11,000 nt of DNA, taken from positions 1 through 11,000 of the forward strand of contig JAQCAK010000024.1 in the NCBI GenBank assembly GCA_027621895.1, in the 5' to 3' direction. The notes under the pieces are model-generated. The model ran no database searches, was not told the DNA's origin, and was given only the letters and a program-made list of their open reading frames with translations. The DNA comes from Pseudomonadota bacterium (GTDB taxonomy: Bacteria; Pseudomonadota; Gammaproteobacteria; Pseudomonadales; Azotimanducaceae). Below, one piece after another: positions 7,808 through 11,000 of the stretch. A program made the translations under genes and the position numbers. The number at the start of each line of letters is the position of its first letter. The first letter of the stretch is position 1.

Positions 7808-8898
7808 TGCGGAACCTCAAAATTGCTGACCGTGCCGTGTTTCACGTGAAACATTCGGTCGTAACTACCTTCACAGGCCTTTTCCAACACTTCCCTGTCG
7901 ACACCCGTCATCAATACCTGGGCATCGGTATTGATCAGGTATCGGCAGACTCGCTGTCGATGGGTTTGATCGAATTCCGATGCCAGGTCGTCTACCAGGT
8001 AGAGTGCGCGGTCATCAAGATGCTGGTTCAGCACCTGGCCCTGCGCCAGTATCAGCGCCCAGACTATGGCCTTGAGCTCGCCCCTGGAACAGACCCTGAC
8101 TGCAGGCTGGCCCTCGACGGTTATTCTAACATCTGCCCGATGAAATCCCCTCTGTGTAAATCCCCTTTTTTCGTCAGACTCCCTGTCCTGGCCATAGATT
8201 TCCAGCAGTTGCCTGTCCCTGGTCCAGCCCCGGTAGTATTCAAAGACGACCTGGTCCATCCCCGCCAGCTGCTGAACCGCCGTGGTAAAGATGGGCTCAA
8301 AGTCCGCCAGATATCGACATCGAGCAGCATGGATGTCTTCAGAGATCAGCGCCAGTTGTCTGGACCAGCTTTCCTTGACCCGGTTATCGTTTGAGCCCTC
8401 GCGAAGCAACAGGTTTCTCTGCCGAAGGCACCGGTTGGCGCTCTCCCAGAGAGCAGCAAAGCCTGGTTCCACGTGGAACAATCCCCAGTTCAGAAACTTG
8501 CGCCGCTGCGCTGGCGGGCCGAGCAACAGATCGACCGAATCCGGCCCCAGCACCAGCGTGGGCAGCAGGCGCGCCAGCTCTGAGGCCTTCAGGACCTTTT
8601 CGTCGTTAATGTGAATCTGTCGTTGTCCACGCCTGTCTCTGGCAATACCAATGCGGTTGATACGGTTTTCACGCCGCACACGTCCCAGCACCAGCGTTTC
8701 CTCCTCGCCTCGCTGTACGACGGGATCCAGGATACTGCTGCGGAAAGACCGGGCAGAAGAAAGAAAGTAGCAGCACTCGAGGAGACTGGTCTTGCCACTG
8801 CCATTTTCCCCCAGCAGGAGATTAAGTCCCGGCGAGGGTTCCAGGGTGGTTTGATGGATGTTTCTGAAACGGTTAGCCTGAAGCCAATCCAGGCTCAT
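7804..8898 (-). CDS. recF: DNA replication and repair protein RecF
   Basis: The 364-residue product is an SMC-like ATPase that, with RecO and RecR, loads RecA onto single-strand gaps. Walker A is 'GENGSGKTS' (30-38). The ABC-type signature is 'SRGELKAIVWALILAQ' from 271. Walker B is 'LYLVDDLASEFD' (299-310) with acidic D303 and D304. 'LGPDSVDLLLGPPAQRRKFL' (118-136) is a further family hallmark. The start ATG at 8898 matches the family N-terminus; a weak GAGA lies 7 bases before it. The gene is 28 bases downstream of dnaN and overlaps gyrB by 4 bases (ATGA), the classical dnaN-recF-gyrB arrangement. Two ParB-binding sites lie inside the gene, one of them coding for the conserved near-C-terminal MFHVKH (349-354). 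Confidence 0.97.
   Translation of the reverse strand: MSLDWLQANRFRNIHQTTLEPSPGLNLLLGENGSGKTSLLECCYFLSSARSFRSSILDPVVQRGEEETLVLGRVRRENRINRIGIARDRRGQRQIHINDEKVLKASELARLLPTLVLGPDSVDLLLGPPAQRRKFLNWGLFHVEPGFAALWESANRCLRQRNLLLREGSNDNRVKESWSRQLALISEDIHAARCRYLADFEPIFTTAVQQLAGMDQVVFEYYRGWTRDRQLLEIYGQDRESDEKRGFTQRGFHRADVRITVEGQPAVRVCSRGELKAIVWALILAQGQVLNQHLDDRALYLVDDLASEFDQTHRQRVCRYLINTDAQVLMTGVDREVLEKACEGSYDRMFHVKHGTVSNFEVPQ
7815..7818 (-). promoter_or_regulatory. gyrB ribosome-binding site inside recF
   Basis: GAGG on the minus strand is 7 bases before the gyrB ATG at 7807 and lies within the last codons of recF. gyrB can therefore recruit ribosomes on its own as well as through coupling to the recF stop, which fits the much larger need for gyrase than for RecF. 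Confidence 0.6.
7838..7853. other. parS site (ParB binding), perfect palindrome
   Basis: TGTTTCACGTGAAACA is a perfect 16-base palindrome that matches the known bacterial parS consensus TGTTNCACGTGAAACA at every position. parS sites cluster near oriC and are bound by ParB for chromosome segregation, so the location beside dnaN/gyrB fits. On the minus strand it encodes RecF residues 349-354. ParB itself is not in the window. Confidence 0.88.
8465..8480. other. Second parS site (ParB binding), one end base off
   Basis: Read on the minus strand it is TGTTCCACGTGGAACC. The 14 inner bases are a perfect palindrome, and only the outermost base departs from TGTTCCACGTGGAACA. It encodes RecF residues 140-145 (LFHVEP). 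It lies 627 bases from the first site, which makes a chance match for either much less likely. Confidence 0.82.
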
Positions 8899-8911
8899 GG
8901 CATGATCTCAA

Positions 8912-8928
8912 AGCGGTGTTTCACCGCT
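8912..8928 (-). other. Hairpin between dnaN and recF
   Basis: AGCGGTG (8912-8918) and CACCGCT (8922-8928) form a perfect 7-base stem with a 3-base loop. It overlaps the dnaN stop codon and ends 13 bases before the recF ATG. There is no T run after it on the minus strand, so it is not a complete intrinsic terminator. It could reduce read-through or protect the dnaN 3' end, lowering recF expression relative to dnaN. Inference. Confidence 0.45.
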
Positions 8929-10027
8929 ACAACTTCATGGGCATCACTACGTAGGTGGCATCTTCCAGCACCGGGTCTTCGATGACCGCACTGCTGTTAG
9001 CGTCATGCAGGGTAATCCGCACACGCTCATTCTCAATAGCGTTCAGCACATCCTGCAGGTAGCTGACGTTGAATCCCACCTCCAGGCTTTCTCCCTGGTA
9101 TTCGACAGAGACGGTTTCTTCCGCCTGTTCCTGTTCGGGATTGTTCGCCGAGAGCTGTAACTGCCCGCTACTGAGCGCCAGACGAATACCACGGAATTTT
9201 TCGTTGGACAGGATCGCTGTGCGGCTGAGAGCCTGCCGAAGTTCCAGCTTGTCTGCGAGGACCAGCTTGTCCCCTGACCTGGGTATAACCCTGTCGTAAT
9301 CCGGGAATTTGCCATCCACCAGTTTCGTCGTCAGGGTAAACATGGTTGACACAGCGCAGAGATGAGAGCTTCCCAGCGAGATGGAAACATTGCCATCAAG
9401 TTCCTGAAGCAACCGCTGAATTTCAATAACCCCTTTCCTCGGTACAATGACCTGCTTGACAGCCCCATCCAGGGTGTCAACGGCCAGGTCGCTCAGCGCC
9501 AGGCGGTGGCCATCGGTCGCCACGGAGCGAACATGACCGCTACCCAGCTCGATCAGCATGCCATTCAGGAAATACCGGACATCCTGCTGGGCCATGGCAA
9601 AGGCGGTTCTATCGAGGAGTTTTTTGAAGGCTTTACTGTCAAGTTCCACAGAAAGCTCTGGTGTCGATTGATCCACCGATGGAAAGTCGACGGCAGGTAA
9701 CGTGGACAGCGTCGACCTGAAACGACCGGAGCGAATCTCCAGGCGACCTTCCTGAATCATGAATTCGATGTCTGCCTGCTCGGGAATCTCCCGACAGATG
9801 TCAACCAGCTTTCTCGCCGGGACCGTGATCTCTCCTGGATCCGCAACCGTTACTTCCAGTCGAGCAATCAGCTCCACCTCGAGATCCGTACCTGTCAGGG
9901 CAAGTTCTCCATCCCTGGCCTGCAACAGCAGGTTGGAAAGTACGGGTAGTGTCTGCCGTCGCTCCACCACACCCGCAACCTGCTGGAGTGGTCGAAGCAG
10001 CTTCTCTCTGTTTATTGAAAACTTCAT
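8927..10027 (-). CDS. dnaN: DNA polymerase III beta subunit (sliding clamp), canonical copy
   Basis: The 366-residue product has the same length as E. coli DnaN and the same three-domain clamp pattern. It starts 'MKFSINREKLLRPLQQVAGV' and ends 'YVVMPMKL'. The clamp is a ring-shaped dimer that tethers DNA polymerase III and other enzymes to DNA. The partner-binding pocket is canonical: L154, T171-D-G-H-R-L176 (E. coli 172-177), 'FPDYDRV', 'SNEKFRG', 'FNVSYL' and VVMPM. Dimer-contact 'AILSNE' and 'NNPEQEQAEE' are present. The E. coli dimer residue F106 is replaced by S, as in the upstream paralog. It lies 28 bases before recF and 48 bases after the paralog. No strong Shine-Dalgarno sequence precedes the ATG at 10027. 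This copy is taken as the housekeeping clamp. Confidence 0.97.
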   Translation of the reverse strand: MKFSINREKLLRPLQQVAGVVERRQTLPVLSNLLLQARDGELALTGTDLEVELIARLEVTVADPGEITVPARKLVDICREIPEQADIEFMIQEGRLEIRSGRFRSTLSTLPAVDFPSVDQSTPELSVELDSKAFKKLLDRTAFAMAQQDVRYFLNGMLIELGSGHVRSVATDGHRLALSDLAVDTLDGAVKQVIVPRKGVIEIQRLLQELDGNVSISLGSSHLCAVSTMFTLTTKLVDGKFPDYDRVIPRSGDKLVLADKLELRQALSRTAILSNEKFRGIRLALSSGQLQLSANNPEQEQAEETVSVEYQGESLEVGFNVSYLQDVLNAIENERVRITLHDANSSAVIEDPVLEDATYVVMPMKL

Positions 10028-10041
10028 AAGCGTGAATCCAT
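10024..10041 (-). CDS. Possible 5-codon upstream mini-ORF overlapping the dnaN start
   Basis: On the minus strand ATG-GAT-TCA-CGC-TTA-TGA encodes MDSRL, and its stop overlaps the dnaN start as ATGA. AGG lies only 4 bases upstream of its ATG. It could deliver ribosomes to dnaN, which has no good ribosome-binding site of its own. Its very small size means it may be chance. Confidence 0.2.
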   Translation of the reverse strand: MDSRL

Positions 10042-10056
10042 CTTGCCTACCACGGT

Positions 10057-10074
10057 AGTAAGCGCTTACTTATA
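10057..10074 (-). promoter_or_regulatory. Palindromic operator-like site with a -10-like box between the two dnaN genes
   Basis: AGTAAGCGCTTACT (10057-10070) is a perfect 14-base palindrome with a central CG, resembling operators of LacI/GalR-family regulators. It partly overlaps a minus-strand -10-like TATAAG (10074-10069) and would cover the transcription start. A -35-like TTGTCA (10101-10096) is 21 bases from that box, too far, or 15 bases from an alternative TATAGG (10080-10075). An overlapping smaller repeat, CTACC/GGTAG (10047-10058), follows. Promoter activity and regulator are both unproven. Confidence 0.35.
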
Positions 10075-10075
10075 C

Positions 10076-11000
10076 CTATAAAACCATCGGGCTGATGACA
10101 AACAGCGATTCGCTCTCGTCAGGATCCTCGATCAGGCAGGCGCTGCCTGGATCGCTGAGCGTCAACCGCACGATATCTCCTTCCATCACGGACAGGGCTT
10201 CAATGAGATAACTGACATTGAAACCGATTTCCAGTTCCGGTCCTGCGTAATCAATGGTTATGCTCTCTTCTGCTTCTTCCTGCTGCGGATTGTTTGCATG
10301 CATGTCCAGCTTGCCTTCCGAAAGCAGCAGACGGACGTTGCGGTAAAGCTCATTGGACAGAATCGCGGTTCTGGTCAGGGCCTCTTTCAGCACCCGACGG
10401 TCAGCCGTGACCACCTTGTCACCGCCGACAGGAATTGCCCTGGTATAGTCCGGATAGGTTGCATCAATCAGTTTGGTGATCAGTGTAATGTGACCCAGCA
10501 TCACGCGCATATGATTGCCGGTGAATTCAAGAGAGACCGTGGCGTCCCGACCATCGGCAATGATACGGGAAAGTTCGCCCACAGCCTTGCGCGGAATAAT
10601 ATACTGATGCTTGCCCTCGGCCCCATCGAGCACGACCGAACTGGTGGCCAGCCGCTGACCGTTAGTTGCGACAAAACGCACCCGGCCTTCCTCCACTTCC
10701 AGCAGGACCCCGTTAAAGAAATAGCGGACATCCTGTTGTGCCATGGCAAACGTCGTTCGCTGCAGCAGCCGGGCAAGGTCATCCCTGGCGAGCGAGATGG
10801 TTGTCTGGGCATCTCCAAAGTCGATAAAAGGAAAATCTTCTGCCGGCAGTGTGGCCAGGTGGGAACTGAAACGGCCGCTATCAACAGCAACCCGATTGCC
10901 TTCAAGATTCAGGGTGAGGTCTGCTGCATCCGGCAGGCTGCGGCAGATATCGAGGAGTTTGCGACCTGGCACGGTGACCTCTCCGCCCTCTGAAACCGCG
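10076..11000 (-). CDS. Second beta sliding clamp paralog, tandem with dnaN (5' end outside window)
   Basis: The frame is open from the right window edge (first visible residues AVSEGGEVTVPGRKLLDICR) to TAG at 10076-10078, giving 307 residues. Alignment to the downstream dnaN puts the missing N-terminus at about 59 residues and the full length near 366. Identity to the other copy is about 48% by my eye count, with only about two one-residue gaps. The clamp fold is intact: 'FAMAQQDVRYFFNG', 'IPRK', 'PDY.R.IP', 'RTAILSNE', 'ANNPQQEEAEE', 'IGFNVSYL', 'PMVL'. In E. coli numbering the partner pocket differs at L155F, D173N, H175Q, V247A, F278Y, S346A, V361I, M362S and R365V, while T172, G174, R176, L177, P242, R246, N320, Y323, P363, M364 and L366 are kept. 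It is a clamp paralog, not a pseudogene. dnaA probably lies upstream, outside the window. Confidence 0.93.
   Translation of the reverse strand, partial: AVSEGGEVTVPGRKLLDICRSLPDAADLTLNLEGNRVAVDSGRFSSHLATLPAEDFPFIDFGDAQTTISLARDDLARLLQRTTFAMAQQDVRYFFNGVLLEVEEGRVRFVATNGQRLATSSVVLDGAEGKHQYIIPRKAVGELSRIIADGRDATVSLEFTGNHMRVMLGHITLITKLIDATYPDYTRAIPVGGDKVVTADRRVLKEALTRTAILSNELYRNVRLLLSEGKLDMHANNPQQEEAEESITIDYAGPELEIGFNVSYLIEALSVMEGDIVRLTLSDPGSACLIEDPDESESLFVISPMVL

Noticed and set aside
8899..8926. Replication origin in the dnaN-recF region
   Set aside because: The gap is only 28 bases. I saw no TTATCCACA-type DnaA boxes or AT-rich unwinding region anywhere in the window; oriC more likely lies near dnaA beyond 11000.
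8917..8932. Third parS site starting TGTTTCAC
   Set aside because: Only the left half matches; the right half has no palindromic partner and is better explained by the hairpin.
10076..11000. Second dnaN as a decaying pseudogene
   Set aside because: The frame is uninterrupted, length and motif spacing match a full clamp, and changes are concentrated in one functional site rather than scattered as in decay.

Overview
The window looks like chromosomal core sequence from a gammaproteobacterium of moderately high GC, next to the replication origin. The evidence is gene content and order: dnaN, recF and gyrB on the minus strand, facing gmhB, glyS and glyQ on the plus strand, then tag and an LpxL/HtrB-type acyltransferase on the minus strand. 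This is essentially the origin-flanking order known from Pseudomonas and relatives, but without the small acyltransferase gene that Pseudomonas carries between gyrB and gmhB. I cannot name the genus. No insertion sequence, prophage, CRISPR array, tRNA or rRNA was seen, and every stretch over about 125 bases is coding.

Layout. Positions 1-256 hold the 3' end of a class I SAM-dependent methyltransferase gene (+). It meets an acyltransferase gene (253-1146, -) tail to tail, and the two share one CTAG for both stop codons. That gene is coupled by an ATGA overlap to tag (1143-1745, -), encoding 3-methyladenine DNA glycosylase I. A 121-base divergent promoter region follows. Next come glyQ (1867-2796) and glyS (2786-4840), the two subunits of glycyl-tRNA synthetase, and gmhB (4845-5375), a heptose-bisphosphate phosphatase, in one tight plus-strand operon. 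gmhB converges on gyrB (5390-7807, -) with 14 bases between them. Upstream of gyrB on the minus strand are recF (7804-8898), a complete dnaN (8927-10027), and a second dnaN (10076 to beyond 11000) that is cut by the window edge.

The main surprise is the tandem dnaN pair. The copy next to recF is a canonical 366-residue beta sliding clamp. The upstream copy is about half identical to it by eye. It keeps the clamp fold and most dimer-contact residues, but it is altered at many positions of the pocket where polymerases and other partners dock (E. coli L155, D173, H175, V247, F278, S346, V361, M362, R365). This suggests a paralogous clamp with different partner preference, or one that forms heterodimers, encoded in the origin-proximal replication operon.

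A second structural point is two ParB-binding (parS) sites inside recF: a perfect TGTTTCACGTGAAACA at 7838-7853 and a near-perfect site at 8465-8480. They mark this region as part of the chromosome-segregation centromere. A 14-base palindrome just downstream of a possible -10 box between the two dnaN genes may be an operator that lets the two clamps be expressed differently.
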